NCBI RefSeq assembly: GCF_022163125.1
Contig: NZ_CP091881.1
Coordinates: 3,162,001 to 3,226,000, forward strand
Length of the DNA: 64,000 nucleotides
Source: Paenibacillus sp. HWE-109
GTDB taxonomy: Bacteria; Bacillota; Bacilli; Paenibacillales; NBRC-103111
Reading direction: 5' to 3'
Both the position numbers and the translations under genes were made by a program. Each line of letters opens with the position of its first letter. Within the stretch, counting starts at the first letter, position 1. Below, piece by piece: positions 15,706 through 24,639 of the stretch. The notes beneath the pieces are model-generated. The model made no database searches and was not told where the DNA came from. It worked only from the letters and a program-made list of their open reading frames with translations.

Positions 15706-15882
15706 TCAAAGCAAATAATCAATAATAAGCCCACAGCTGCCCAAATAATAACTGGATGTTCCCTTACTCTCCTCACTGGCTGGATCCTCTTTGATGGCGT
15801 CTTCACAATCCTCACATACGTTTACATAATCTTCGTCAAGCGGATTAAAGAAAACACCGCAAACCTGTGAGCACGCCTTCAT
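15706..15882 (-). CDS. Small Cys-rich (zinc-ribbon-like) protein
   Basis: 58 residues from the ATG at 15882 (GAGGAG nine bases upstream; a second ATG at 15888 is too near). Cysteines pair as CSQVC and CEDCED, separated by about 16 residues, like a small zinc ribbon; an acidic middle and a final GSCGLIIDYLL follow. No partner is evident. It is alone between the oxidoreductase operon and the sensor kinase. Metal binding is inferred from cysteine spacing only. Confidence 0.5.
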   Translation of the reverse strand: MKACSQVCGVFFNPLDEDYVNVCEDCEDAIKEDPASEESKGTSSYYLGSCGLIIDYLL

Positions 15883-16097
15883 CCTCATCTCTCCTCGTTT
15901 TCAAACCCAATGAATTTGTAAACGTTTGCACTCTAATTCTTATTCATTATACAGCCGCATGCAGCCATAACGCTATAAGTCTTTATCAAATCTTTAGCAT
16001 TCAAAATGTACCATTTCTATTGATAAGGTCCAATTTTATGAGATAATGTAGAAATAATACAGATTCTGTCGTAATCTTTGGAAAGGACGGAATTCCT

Positions 16098-17345
16098 TTG
16101 CTCCATTCAGTCGTTTCTTATGAACTTCATAGCCTTTTCTACCTCATTACTGCGATCTTAATCCATTTAGTTCTTGCACCAATATTCATCTACAAAGATC
16201 AACAGCGTAAGTTTCTATTCGCCTTTATTTTAATGGCATTAATGATGTTGTACTGGCGGTACGAAGAAATTGATCCACTGATCTACTCTCTTCATTTTTT
16301 CCCGATTTGTTTAATTTCTGCCATCTTGTTCGTTGGTTTCATCCCCTCCTTTATGACATGGTTCTGTTTTAATATTGGCTGTTTGATCGTGCTCGATTAC
16401 TATTGGCAGCCTGCTTTAGCAAGCAGCACATTATTGCTTATTTTCAGCTACTATGCACGCAATAAAGTAAACACCCATAGTCTCAAGACAAATTTTGTTT
16501 ACGCTGCTGGCTTATTGGTTGTGTACGAAGTATTCTATGCGATAATGTCATCTTACATACGATCAAACATTTCTACCTATGTGCTTTACGTCTGGTTTTT
16601 CACTTTCCTTTCCTTAGCATTGATTACTTTTTTACTCTTTTATGTGAAGAAACACGAAATCCACAAACAACGGCTTACGGCGCTTGAAAAAGATCGCATG
16701 GTTGGACAATTAGCTGCCACCATTTCGCATGAGATCAGAAATCCACTAACATCTACCCGCGGCTTCATTCAACTTTTGGACCAAAAAGAGCTATCCATTC
16801 ACGATCATAAACGTTATATCGATCTAGCTTTATCTGGTGTAGACCAAGCAAATACGATAATTAATGATTACCTGAACTATGCCAAACCTTCGACTGGCTT
16901 TCAAGAACAATTAGAAATCAAAGAGGAAATTGCAGCCGTTCTTCGCTTCATCACACCTTTTGCAACTGATCATCATGTCGTTATTGAGATCGCACACGAG
17001 AACGAAGCCCCCTTATTCATTCTGGGAGAATCCAAAAAGTTAAGGCAATGTCTGATGAATCTGATCAAAAATGCGATTGAATCTATGCCTGACGGGGGTA
17101 CAATTTCACTGACGACCAGCAAGCCAACGAATGCCGTTCAAATATCCATTACAGACACTGGCATTGGCATGAGCAAGATGCAGCTCAATTCGTTAGGCAT
17201 GCCCTTCTACACAACCAAAGAGCAAGGTACAGGTCTTGGACTCGTCGTCGTTATGAGTATTATCAAAATGATGAATGGCAAGATCTCCTTCTCGAGTCAT
17301 TTGAACAAAGGCACTCAATGCTCGATTCTCTTTCAGCAATCATAA
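16098..17345 (+). CDS. Membrane sensor histidine kinase (sporulation-kinase-like)
   Basis: 415 residues. The N-terminal ~185 residues hold about six hydrophobic helices with short loops, as in 5TM-LYT-type or KinB-like sensors. The cytoplasmic part has a HisKA domain with the phosphorylation site His211 (ISHEIRNPLTS) and a HATPase_c domain with the N box (LMNLIKNAIESMPDGG), G1 (ITDTGIGMS) and G2 (GTGLGLVVV). Start is a TTG with AAAGGACGG upstream. No response regulator is adjacent; orphan kinases of this build commonly feed the Spo0 phosphorelay in spore formers, which is inference here. Confidence 0.85.
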   Translation: MLHSVVSYELHSLFYLITAILIHLVLAPIFIYKDQQRKFLFAFILMALMMLYWRYEEIDPLIYSLHFFPICLISAILFVGFIPSFMTWFCFNIGCLIVLDYYWQPALASSTLLLIFSYYARNKVNTHSLKTNFVYAAGLLVVYEVFYAIMSSYIRSNISTYVLYVWFFTFLSLALITFLLFYVKKHEIHKQRLTALEKDRMVGQLAATISHEIRNPLTSTRGFIQLLDQKELSIHDHKRYIDLALSGVDQANTIINDYLNYAKPSTGFQEQLEIKEEIAAVLRFITPFATDHHVVIEIAHENEAPLFILGESKKLRQCLMNLIKNAIESMPDGGTISLTTSKPTNAVQISITDTGIGMSKMQLNSLGMPFYTTKEQGTGLGLVVVMSIIKMMNGKISFSSHLNKGTQCSILFQQS

Positions 17346-17436
17346 ACTCCTATAGCCTTCCTTTAACAAGTCTGTTGATCTGTGTTATTCTGATAAGACA
17401 AGCGATCATCAACACAAGTGAAGGAGGGTTTTTGCT

Positions 17437-17835
17437 ATGAATTCAGATTTCATCCAGATTAAATCACTGGAAGGCGACTTGAAGATGTCGCACAAGAAGC
17501 GCGGTCTCGGATTAACCGTCTCAACGAAAGAGTTGATACTTCACAAACCCCACATTAACTATTATTTCAAATTGGAACACATCGTGAGCATTGTTCCTTA
17601 TGATAGTTCGGCGCTCAAATCAATCACATTTATTAATAAAAGCTCTGGTAATCAAGAAGCTGTTCATATGGCTATCGGTTCAGAGCACTATCGCATTTAT
17701 GTTCAAGCTGCAACGATTCACAACCGAAGTGGATTATTCGAATTGGGACCTACCGATGTCATTATTCCTATCCATCCCACCATGCTGAACACGATAGCAG
17801 AATGTCTGCAACAGAATGGACTTACTATAGTCTAA
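17437..17835 (+). CDS. Conserved hypothetical protein
   Basis: 132 residues, soluble, mainly beta-strand by eye (e.g. LGLTVSTKELILHK, YYFKLEHIVSIVPYD, EHYRIYVQAATIHNR). The early part, with a strand pair and a loop followed by IVSIVPYD, resembles small PH-like or GRAM-like folds, but this is only an impression. AAGGAGG and a comfortable spacer precede the ATG. It is followed by a bidirectional terminator. It lies 91 bases after the sensor kinase on the same strand and might be co-expressed with it. Confidence 0.6.
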   Translation: MNSDFIQIKSLEGDLKMSHKKRGLGLTVSTKELILHKPHINYYFKLEHIVSIVPYDSSALKSITFINKSSGNQEAVHMAIGSEHYRIYVQAATIHNRSGLFELGPTDVIIPIHPTMLNTIAECLQQNGLTIV

Positions 17836-17849
17836 TCTACCTCAACAGC

Positions 17850-17897
17850 AAAAAAGCAACGGTGAAAGAGATCAGTACTCTCTCACCATTGCTTTTT
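17850..17897. terminator. Bidirectional terminator
   Basis: A long stem (AAAAAGCAACGGTGA... with ...TCACCATTGCTTTTT) between two convergent genes, with A and T runs at both ends. It serves the 17437 gene on the plus strand and the phosphatase gene on the minus strand. Confidence 0.8.
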
Positions 17898-18380
17898 TTA
17901 TAAGTTCTCTTTGTCCTTCAAATAAACAAGCAAACGTTCACAACTTTCTTCAACCATTTCATAGACTTCTTGAAAGTTCCCCGTATAATAAGGATCTGGC
18001 ACATCTTTGATGACCCGATCAGGAGCGAAATCCAGCAATTTATGAATGGAAGCTCGCTGCTCGCCTTCTACACGTTCAGGAGCAAATGAGGCCAGGTTGT
18101 GTACATTACTCTCATCCATTGCAATGATATATGTATACGCAATAAAGTCTGAGGGCTTGACTTGCCTCGCTCTGAGACCCTCATGATCAATCTGGTATTG
18201 ATCCAGTATATCTCTCGTCCCTTGATGCGGCGGATGACCAATATGCCAATCACCTGTTCCAGCCGAGTCTATCGTAATCTTCGAATCAAGCTTCGCCTTC
18301 GTCACTTGGTGACGAAAAATAGCTTCAGCCATAGGCGACCGACATATATTTCCTAAACAAACGAATAAGACCTGTATCAT
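17898..18380 (-). CDS. Low-molecular-weight protein-tyrosine phosphatase
   Basis: 160 residues with the P-loop signature CLGNICRS (nucleophile Cys8, Arg14) directly after the first strand, and the general acid Asp129 in the DPYY motif. This is the LMW-PTP family (B. subtilis YfkJ-like), cytosolic enzymes that dephosphorylate Tyr or Arg residues. Its ATG overlaps the stop of the ABC ATPase gene by four bases, so the two are translationally coupled. The target is unknown. Confidence 0.9.
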   Translation of the reverse strand: MIQVLFVCLGNICRSPMAEAIFRHQVTKAKLDSKITIDSAGTGDWHIGHPPHQGTRDILDQYQIDHEGLRARQVKPSDFIAYTYIIAMDESNVHNLASFAPERVEGEQRASIHKLLDFAPDRVIKDVPDPYYTGNFQEVYEMVEESCERLLVYLKDKENL

Positions 18381-19111
18381 ACTTCACCAAATATGAGCAT
18401 TTTCTCACGAAGGGTCAGAGATCTCGCAGGAATATCAAGCACAATTCTTCCTTCAGCAAGCCCCCAAATGCGTGTGGCATATCGCTCTGCCAGCTCGACC
18501 TGATGCAGTGTTGCAATTACACTCATATTGCGATCTTTGCACAAGGATTTTAAATCCTGAATGATATACTCCGTGGATTTGGGATCCAACCCGGACACAG
18601 GCTCATCAGCAACCAGCACCTTGGGCCCTAGAATCAGTGCTTTGGCAATCGCAACACGCTGCTGCTCACCTCCGCTTAATTGACCCACCTTCTTGTCGCC
18701 TTTATCCAGCAGACCGACCTTCTCCAAGTAATCCATGCCAACTACATGTTCATCCCGCGACGTCATTCCTGTCAGAATCCGCAAAGGAGCTTTGTAGATC
18801 TTGCCCATCATGACATTCTTGATCGCGCTCTTATTCCGGTTTAAAGATGGCTTTTCCTCAAGATAAGCGAAATCTTTGCCTAATTTGAATCGTTCTAGAG
18901 GCCCAGGCTTGGAAATATCATTGGATTTATAAATTAATTGTCCGCTTGTCCACTTTTCTTGATGACTTATACAGCGCAGTAAGGTCGTTTTCCCACTCCC
19001 GCTGCTTCCGATGACCGCAATAAATTCGCCTTCATCCACTTGAAAGCTGACCTGTGAAAGGACCTGAATATCTGGTGGATATACTTTACTTAAATTACGG
19101 ACTGTAAGCAT
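18377..19111 (-). CDS. PhnC-like ABC transporter ATP-binding protein (orphan)
   Basis: 244 residues from the ATG at 19111 (GGAG eight bases upstream; the ATG at 19117 is too close). It has a complete ABC ATPase: Walker A GSSGSGKTT, a Q-loop region, signature LSGGEQQR, Walker B VLVADEP, D-loop SGLDPKS and the H-loop His in ATLHQ. The YLEEKPSLNRNKSAIKNVMMG segment matches the phosphonate importer ATPase PhnC. No permease or binding protein is nearby, and it overlaps the phosphatase gene. It may energise a transporter encoded elsewhere; the substrate is not shown. Confidence 0.85.
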   Translation of the reverse strand: MLTVRNLSKVYPPDIQVLSQVSFQVDEGEFIAVIGSSGSGKTTLLRCISHQEKWTSGQLIYKSNDISKPGPLERFKLGKDFAYLEEKPSLNRNKSAIKNVMMGKIYKAPLRILTGMTSRDEHVVGMDYLEKVGLLDKGDKKVGQLSGGEQQRVAIAKALILGPKVLVADEPVSGLDPKSTEYIIQDLKSLCKDRNMSVIATLHQVELAERYATRIWGLAEGRIVLDIPARSLTLREKMLIFGEV

Positions 19112-19153
19112 GACCATGTCTCCTTCGAGTAGGCATATTCTACCAAAACTTTC

Positions 19154-19618
19154 TTAGTCACAAGAAGTCGGCGGTTCTTCTGTACCTGCTTCAACATTGA
19201 TCTTATCGGAAATGGTATCCCGGATCACGGACATGACCAGTTGCAATAGATAATTGATATCATCTTGCGTTTGTTTGAATTCATTGACGATTGGAATGCC
19301 ATCCAACTCATCTTGCAGAACTTCAATCTCAGTTTCAATCTTTTCAACCATTTTTGCATTTTGGAACGTTTGGAAAGCAACGATTTCTTTCTGTTTCTTC
19401 TTAATAGCACTAATCAATACTTGAATATCAGGATTGGTGGCGATTTGTTTCTCCGCTTTTTGATAGAACTGAACTTCGTTTGAAGTTGTTAACAAATTCG
19501 CTAGTTCCTTAGCTTTGGACAAAATATCTTCGCGTACAATCATTTCTGTATTTGTAAACTCCTCAACTTTGAAAGCATGAGGTTGATTATCATGATGATC
19601 ATGGTCACATTGAGACAT
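19154..19618 (-). CDS. ricA: RicA (YmcA) family regulatory protein
   Basis: 154 residues, mostly helical (DUF964 / YlbF-YmcA family), with KAEKQIATNPDIQVLISAI and TQDDINYLLQLVMSVI. In B. subtilis RicA (YmcA) forms a complex with RicF and RicT that supports competence, sporulation, biofilm formation and RNase Y-dependent mRNA maturation. A His/Asp-rich N-terminus (CDHDHHDN) and a final Cys (TSCD) are seen. It lies 31 bases downstream of miaB, the same order as ymcB-ymcA in B. subtilis. A possible metal or iron-sulfur link is known for the Ric complex and fits these Cys residues. Confidence 0.85.
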   Translation of the reverse strand: MSQCDHDHHDNQPHAFKVEEFTNTEMIVREDILSKAKELANLLTTSNEVQFYQKAEKQIATNPDIQVLISAIKKKQKEIVAFQTFQNAKMVEKIETEIEVLQDELDGIPIVNEFKQTQDDINYLLQLVMSVIRDTISDKINVEAGTEEPPTSCD

Positions 19619-19649
19619 CTGAGCACACTCCTGTTCGTTTAACTTGCTA

Positions 19650-21131
19650 TTAAATAGACATTTTCAAAGGTGTGCTGACAATCTCACCTTTAAGAATCCA
19701 CGTTTGCGCATGTGTCACATTGACCTCAACCATGCGACCAATGAGTTCACTTGAACCCGTGAAATGGATCAATTTATTCGTCCGTGTCCGACCTGCCAAG
19801 ACATCTGGGTTGTTCTTGCTTTCACCTTCAACGAGAACTTCTACGGTTTGGCCCAGCAACTTGTCATTGCTCGCTTTACTATGCGCGTTCACTAACTCAT
19901 TCAGGCGATACAACCGTTGTTTCTTAACTTCCATCGGCACATTGTCTTCCATGCCAGCCGCAGGTGTTCCTTCCCGAGGGGAGTAAATGAACGTAAAGGC
20001 GAAATCGAAACCTACTTCCTCATACAGCGACATGGTTTCATCAAACTGCTCGTCTGTTTCCCCTGGGAAACCAACGATAATATCTGTTGTCAGAACAACG
20101 TCTGGCAGCGTTTCTTTAATTTTGCGAGCAAGAGTTAAGTAATGATCTCTGGAGTACTTGCGGCTCATCCGTTTAAGCACTTCACTACTTCCAGCTTGTA
20201 CTGGCAAATGAATATGTTCGACCAAATTCCCGCGTTTTCCTAAAACTTCGATCAGCTGATCGTCGAAATCACGTGGATGCGAAGTCGTGAATCGAATGCG
20301 CGGAACATCAATTTTGCGAATATCGTCCATCAGTTGAGCGAAAGAATACGTAATATCTTCAAAGTCTTTGCCATAGGCATTGACATTCTGTCCAAGTAAG
20401 GTGATTTCTTGAAACCCTTGGCGAGCCAAGTCTCTAACTTCAGCCAGTACGTCCTGCGGTCTGCGGCTTCTCTCTTTACCGCGTGTATACGGCACAATAC
20501 AGTAGGTACAGAACTTATCACAGCCGTACATAATATTGACCCAAGCGCGTATTCCTTCCCGCTTCTTAGGTAAGTTCTCCACGATGTCGCCTTCTTTGGA
20601 CCATACCTCTACAACCATTTCTTTGTTAAAGAAGGCATCCTTCAACAAAGCAGGCAATCGATGAATATTGTGCGTACCAAAGATCAAATCAACAAAAGCA
20701 TGCTTTTGCATAATCCGATTAACAACAGCTTCTTCTTGCGACATGCAACCGCAAACACCAAGCACCAATCCTGGTTTCTGAGCTTTCAAAGCCTTCAAGT
20801 GTCCTAGTTCACCGAACACCTTATCTTCTGCATTTTCCCGAATCGCGCATGTGTTCAACAAGATCACATCTGCTTGATTTTTATCCTCAGTCGTTTGATA
20901 GCCCATTTGCTCAAGCAGGCCCTTCATCACTTCTGTATCGTGCTCATTCATCTGGCATCCGTAAGTGCGAATTAAATAATATTTATCTTTGCCGAACTCC
21001 TGCATCTCCTCAGGAATCATGAAATCATAATGAACGGCGATCTCTTCTTTTCCGCGCTTCTTAGCATCTGTCAGTGAAGGAGGCTGAAAATATTGGGAAT
21101 AATCCTTATCGGATTTCACTTGGTTAGCCAC
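19650..21131 (-). CDS. miaB: tRNA-2-methylthio-N6-dimethylallyladenosine synthase
   Basis: 493 residues. Radical-SAM methylthiotransferase that turns i6A37 of tRNAs into ms2i6A37. N-terminal UPF0004 cysteines Cys59 (TYGCQMN), Cys95 (NTCAIREN) and Cys129 (GVCGCM) hold one cluster; the radical-SAM cluster is Cys204, Cys208 and Cys211 (GCDKFCTYC). A TRAM domain occupies about 415-480. Start is GTG with AGGAGG upstream. A ~50-residue N-terminal extension is usual in Bacillales MiaB. ricA follows. Confidence 0.95.
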   Translation of the reverse strand: MANQVKSDKDYSQYFQPPSLTDAKKRGKEEIAVHYDFMIPEEMQEFGKDKYYLIRTYGCQMNEHDTEVMKGLLEQMGYQTTEDKNQADVILLNTCAIRENAEDKVFGELGHLKALKAQKPGLVLGVCGCMSQEEAVVNRIMQKHAFVDLIFGTHNIHRLPALLKDAFFNKEMVVEVWSKEGDIVENLPKKREGIRAWVNIMYGCDKFCTYCIVPYTRGKERSRRPQDVLAEVRDLARQGFQEITLLGQNVNAYGKDFEDITYSFAQLMDDIRKIDVPRIRFTTSHPRDFDDQLIEVLGKRGNLVEHIHLPVQAGSSEVLKRMSRKYSRDHYLTLARKIKETLPDVVLTTDIIVGFPGETDEQFDETMSLYEEVGFDFAFTFIYSPREGTPAAGMEDNVPMEVKKQRLYRLNELVNAHSKASNDKLLGQTVEVLVEGESKNNPDVLAGRTRTNKLIHFTGSSELIGRMVEVNVTHAQTWILKGEIVSTPLKMSI

Positions 21132-21267
21132 TTTCGTTCCTCCTAAGAGTTTTGCTTGTGAAAACTTGCTTTATTTACAAATAAATACGCAACTTTAATT
21201 ATAGCATCTCAAGCCTACTTAGCACAAAAGGAAATTACCATCTGACTGAAAACGTGGTATCCGAGGA

Positions 21268-21837
21268 CTAATCAAGCAGCTCGGCTAGATCTCCTGTCTT
21301 TACACCTGCTGCATTTCCCTCGTCTGTATCAATATGCATGTCCAAGGCATATTGATCTGATACTCGTGCAATAACATTCTCAAATACTAATGGGCGCTCC
21401 CCATTCATTCTAACACGCAGCATTTGTTTATCCTTAATACCCCATTTGTCTGCATCGGAGGTATGGAAGTGAATATGCCGAGCTGCAACAATAACCCCTC
21501 TCTCCAACTCTACCTCACCTTTTGGACCAATCACGCGAAGTCCAGGTGTATCTTCTATGTATCCTGATTCCCTAACTGGGGGTTTGATGCCGAGTGAAAA
21601 GGAATCCGTCCGGGAAATTTCAATTTGCGTATGGGGGCGGGCAGGACCGAGAATCCGCACTTTCTCAAATTTACCTTTGGGTCCGACGATCGTTACCGTC
21701 TCTTCTGCCGCGAATTGTCCTGGTTGGGAAAGATCCTTGAAATGCGTGAGTTCGTAGCCTTCGCCAAATAAAGTTTCGATGTGATCTGGAGATACATGTA
21801 TATGTCGAGCTGATACGCCTACTGGAATAGTCTTCAT
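21268..21837 (-). CDS. pduL: PduL-type phosphate acyltransferase
   Basis: 189 residues. Converts an acyl-CoA (propionyl- or acetyl-CoA) and phosphate into acyl phosphate. Two related halves each carry the zinc-binding ARHIH motif (SARHIHVS near residue 9; AARHIHFHTSDAD near 118), and GPARPHTQIEISRTDSFSLG is conserved in PduL. No microcompartment genes or encapsulation peptide are seen. It lies 98 bases downstream of korB on the same strand but beyond the korB terminator. The context suggests conversion of the acyl-CoA made by KorAB to an acyl phosphate, which is inference. Confidence 0.9.
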   Translation of the reverse strand: MKTIPVGVSARHIHVSPDHIETLFGEGYELTHFKDLSQPGQFAAEETVTIVGPKGKFEKVRILGPARPHTQIEISRTDSFSLGIKPPVRESGYIEDTPGLRVIGPKGEVELERGVIVAARHIHFHTSDADKWGIKDKQMLRVRMNGERPLVFENVIARVSDQYALDMHIDTDEGNAAGVKTGDLAELLD

Positions 21838-21885
21838 TGTTGTTCATCCTTTATCGTTGATATAGTTGTCAGTATTGCCGCTCAG

Positions 21886-21919
21886 CAAAAAGGGCATACG
21901 GAGTTTCTCCATATGCCCT
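21886..21919 (-). terminator. Rho-independent terminator of korAB
   Basis: A 13-bp stem with one mismatch (AGGGCATAcGGAG/CTCCATATGCCCT), followed on the minus strand by TTTTTGC. It begins about 17 bases after the korB stop. Confidence 0.8.
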
Positions 21920-21935
21920 CAAGTTAGAAAACGTA

Positions 21936-22802
21936 TTATTTAAACTCAGTAAGCATTTTGTTGAAATCCGCTTCTGAAATCTGAAGATTTTGTTTCGAAA
22001 GTCCTTCTTTAGCAAAAGTAGGAATGGAATCTTCGTAGCTTTTTTTGTCTTTGTTTTGGTAAATGATACCAGTCAACATGGAGTTTGTTTCCATGATTTT
22101 GGTCATTGCCATAACGCGGTTCGTGTAATCATAGTCAGGAATTTCATCCAGATCTACGATGTTCTCTTTGAACCAGTCATAAGTGTTTACTTTGTTGAAA
22201 GTTACACACGGACTGAATACGTTGATTAGGGAGAAACCTTTGTGGTTCAAACCAGCTTCGATAACAGCTGTTAACTGTTTCAAGTTGCTGGAGAAAGATT
22301 GAGCAACGAAAGTTGCACCTGCAGCCATAGCTACTTCTAACGGAGAAATCGCCGACTCGATTGTACCTAGTGGTGTGCTTTTCGTTTTGAAGCCTTCCGC
22401 ACTACGTGGGGATGCTTGCCCTTTCGTCAAACCGTAGATTTGGTTATCCATTACGATGTAAGTAACATCGATGTTACGACGAATCGCATGAACAGTATGT
22501 CCCATACCGATTGCGAAGCCGTCACCATCACCGCCGGATGCGATAACTGTCAAATCACGGTTAGCCATTTTCACACCTTGTGCGATTGGCAATGATCTAC
22601 CATGAATCGTATGGAAACCATAAGCATTGATGTATCCGGAGATACGTCCGGAACAACCGATACCGGAAACAATTGCTAAACCTTCAGGCTCTAAACCAAC
22701 ATTAGCAGCTGCACGCTGAATAGCCGCTTGTACGGAGAAATCTCCGCATCCTGGACACCAGTTTGGCTTAACATTGTTGCGAAAATCTTTTAATGTTGCC
22801 AT
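21936..22802 (-). CDS. korB: 2-oxoacid:ferredoxin oxidoreductase beta subunit
   Basis: 288 residues, the thiamine-diphosphate subunit of a KorAB-type enzyme. [4Fe-4S] ligands are in NWCPGCGD (Cys16, Cys19), GIGCSG and SPCVTF. The TPP/Mg motif is GGDGDGFAIGMGH with YIVMDNQIYGLTKGQ. KorAB enzymes oxidise 2-oxoglutarate or pyruvate with ferredoxin; the exact acid is not fixed by sequence. It overlaps korA by 13 bases, and AAGGAG lies before the ATG. In several Bacillus species korAB also sits between spoVS and miaB. Confidence 0.9.
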   Translation of the reverse strand: MATLKDFRNNVKPNWCPGCGDFSVQAAIQRAAANVGLEPEGLAIVSGIGCSGRISGYINAYGFHTIHGRSLPIAQGVKMANRDLTVIASGGDGDGFAIGMGHTVHAIRRNIDVTYIVMDNQIYGLTKGQASPRSAEGFKTKSTPLGTIESAISPLEVAMAAGATFVAQSFSSNLKQLTAVIEAGLNHKGFSLINVFSPCVTFNKVNTYDWFKENIVDLDEIPDYDYTNRVMAMTKIMETNSMLTGIIYQNKDKKSYEDSIPTFAKEGLSKQNLQISEADFNKMLTEFK

Positions 22803-24538
22803 GCTAAAGTCAACTCCTTACATTTTTGTTCAATTTCTGCTGGTAAGAACGGATTTCCGTTGTATTTAAGCACATTTTTAATTTTATCCGCATGACCTAC
22901 ATGCAGTTTAATTTGATCAGCTAATTGGCCAGTTGCATTGTTTTCAACAACGATAACCGTTTTGGCTTTTTCAATGTATGGACGCAATTGCTCAGCTGGG
23001 AACGGATGAATCAAGCGAACTGTTGCATGGTTCGTTTTGATGCCTTCCAACTCAACGCGGCGGCGAGCTTCGTCAATGGTTCCACCCGTTGAACCCATAC
23101 CGATAATTAGAAGATCTGGGTTTTCGTGCGTAGCATCCACTTTGATAGCGTCCGTCACTTGGATGTGTTTCAACTTCTCAAGACGTTTATCCATCATGCG
23201 TTGACGGTTCTCCGTGCTCTCGGATGGACGACCCGTTTGGTCATGCTCAACCCCAGTAACATGGTGAATACCATTTTTGACGCCTGGAATGATACGTGGT
23301 GATACACCGTTTTCTGTGAACTCGTAACGCTTGAACAATTGGTTTGCTTCTTGCTCAGGAGCTTCAGTTACCAATGCTCCGCGGTCAATCACGATACGGT
23401 TGTAATCCAGCATTTCTGCGGATTGTTTACCTAGGGAAAGCTGAAGATCTGTCATCAAGATAACTGGAACTTGATATTTCTCAGCAAGGTTGAACGCTTC
23501 AATTGTATCGTAGAAGCACTCTTCAATCGTACTTGGGGACAACACGATTTTGGGAATCTCACCGTGAGTTCCATAAACCATTGCGTTCAAGTCGGACTGT
23601 TCCTGTTTCGTTGGAAGACCTGTACTTGGACCACCGCGCTGAGTATCTACGATAACAACTGGTGTTTCTGTCATACCTGCAAGGCCAATTGCTTCCATCA
23701 TCAAGGACAGACCAGGACCGGCAGAAGCTGTCAATGCACGAGCACCAGCGTAGTTAGCGCCAATTGCCATTGTACATGCTGCGATTTCGTCCTCCGTTTG
23801 GATCACTGTACCACCGAATTTAGGAAGTGCTTTAATTAAGTACTCCATAACTTCGGATGCTGGTGTAATTGGGTAAGCCGGCATAAAGCGGCAACCTGCT
23901 GCTACCGCTCCAAGAGCGATTGCATCATTTCCGATCATAAACAATTTTTGTTCGCCGTCGGCAGGTTCCAATTGAAAATCAAGGATAGGACCGCCTGCAA
24001 GTTCCAGAACGGATTCAGCACCTTTACGAACAGCTTCGATGTTCTTCTCAACAACAGCTGCGCCTTTACGGCCAAACTCTTCTTCAACAGCTTTATTAAA
24101 CACATCAAGCGGCAAACCGAGCAGTGCCCAAGAAGCACCTGATGCGGCCATGTTCTTAAATAGGGATGTCCCTAGTTCTTCTGCGATTGCAGTAATCGGA
24201 ACTGGAAACAGACGTGCTTTGATGCCTTCAGGTAATACAGGATTAAATTTAGCGTCTGCTACGATAACCCCATTGTCACGAAGCTCGTGAGCATTGAAAT
24301 CAATACTTTCTTGGTCAAAAGCAACCAAAATGTCCAAATCGTCTGAAATTGCGCGAATCGGTTTAGTGCTGATGCGAATCTTGTTATTCGTATGTCCCCC
24401 CTTAATCCGTGAAGAGAAATGACGGTACCCATACAAATAGTAACCGAGACGGTTCAATGCAGTAGAGAAAATGCGGTCTGTACTTTCGACCCCTTCACCC
24501 TGCTGACCTCCGATTTTCCAAGATAACTGACTAATCAC
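22790..24538 (-). CDS. korA: 2-oxoacid:ferredoxin oxidoreductase alpha subunit (gamma fused)
   Basis: 582 residues starting at GTG. Residues ~1-190 are the gamma domain (SWKIGGQQGEGVES; SRIKGGHTNNKIR). Residues ~200-460 are the pyrimidine-binding alpha domain (FMPAYPITPASEVMEYL; ALTASAGPGLSLM). The C-terminal ~120 residues are the transketolase C-terminal-like domain (LLIIGMGSTGGTIDEA; IVVENNATGQLADQI). Standard KorA length and architecture. It works with KorB as the heterodimer unit and passes electrons to ferredoxin. It is the first gene of korA-korB. Confidence 0.9.
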   Translation of the reverse strand: MISQLSWKIGGQQGEGVESTDRIFSTALNRLGYYLYGYRHFSSRIKGGHTNNKIRISTKPIRAISDDLDILVAFDQESIDFNAHELRDNGVIVADAKFNPVLPEGIKARLFPVPITAIAEELGTSLFKNMAASGASWALLGLPLDVFNKAVEEEFGRKGAAVVEKNIEAVRKGAESVLELAGGPILDFQLEPADGEQKLFMIGNDAIALGAVAAGCRFMPAYPITPASEVMEYLIKALPKFGGTVIQTEDEIAACTMAIGANYAGARALTASAGPGLSLMMEAIGLAGMTETPVVIVDTQRGGPSTGLPTKQEQSDLNAMVYGTHGEIPKIVLSPSTIEECFYDTIEAFNLAEKYQVPVILMTDLQLSLGKQSAEMLDYNRIVIDRGALVTEAPEQEANQLFKRYEFTENGVSPRIIPGVKNGIHHVTGVEHDQTGRPSESTENRQRMMDKRLEKLKHIQVTDAIKVDATHENPDLLIIGMGSTGGTIDEARRRVELEGIKTNHATVRLIHPFPAEQLRPYIEKAKTVIVVENNATGQLADQIKLHVGHADKIKNVLKYNGNPFLPAEIEQKCKELTLAWQH

Positions 24539-24611
24539 CGTACGTCCACTCCTTTTGATTGTAGCTGCATGAAGACATTAATAAGCTAATTGTTTAGTAA
24601 ATGAAGATGAT

Positions 24612-24639
24612 TCAATAAAAATTTTCTTTCACTTGTCAA
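24612..24639 (-). promoter_or_regulatory. Possible promoter of korAB
   Basis: TTGACA (24639-24634), 16-base spacer, TATTGA (24617-24612) on the minus strand, about 75 bases before the korA GTG. The -35 is perfect but the -10 is weak, so the call is tentative. Confidence 0.4.
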
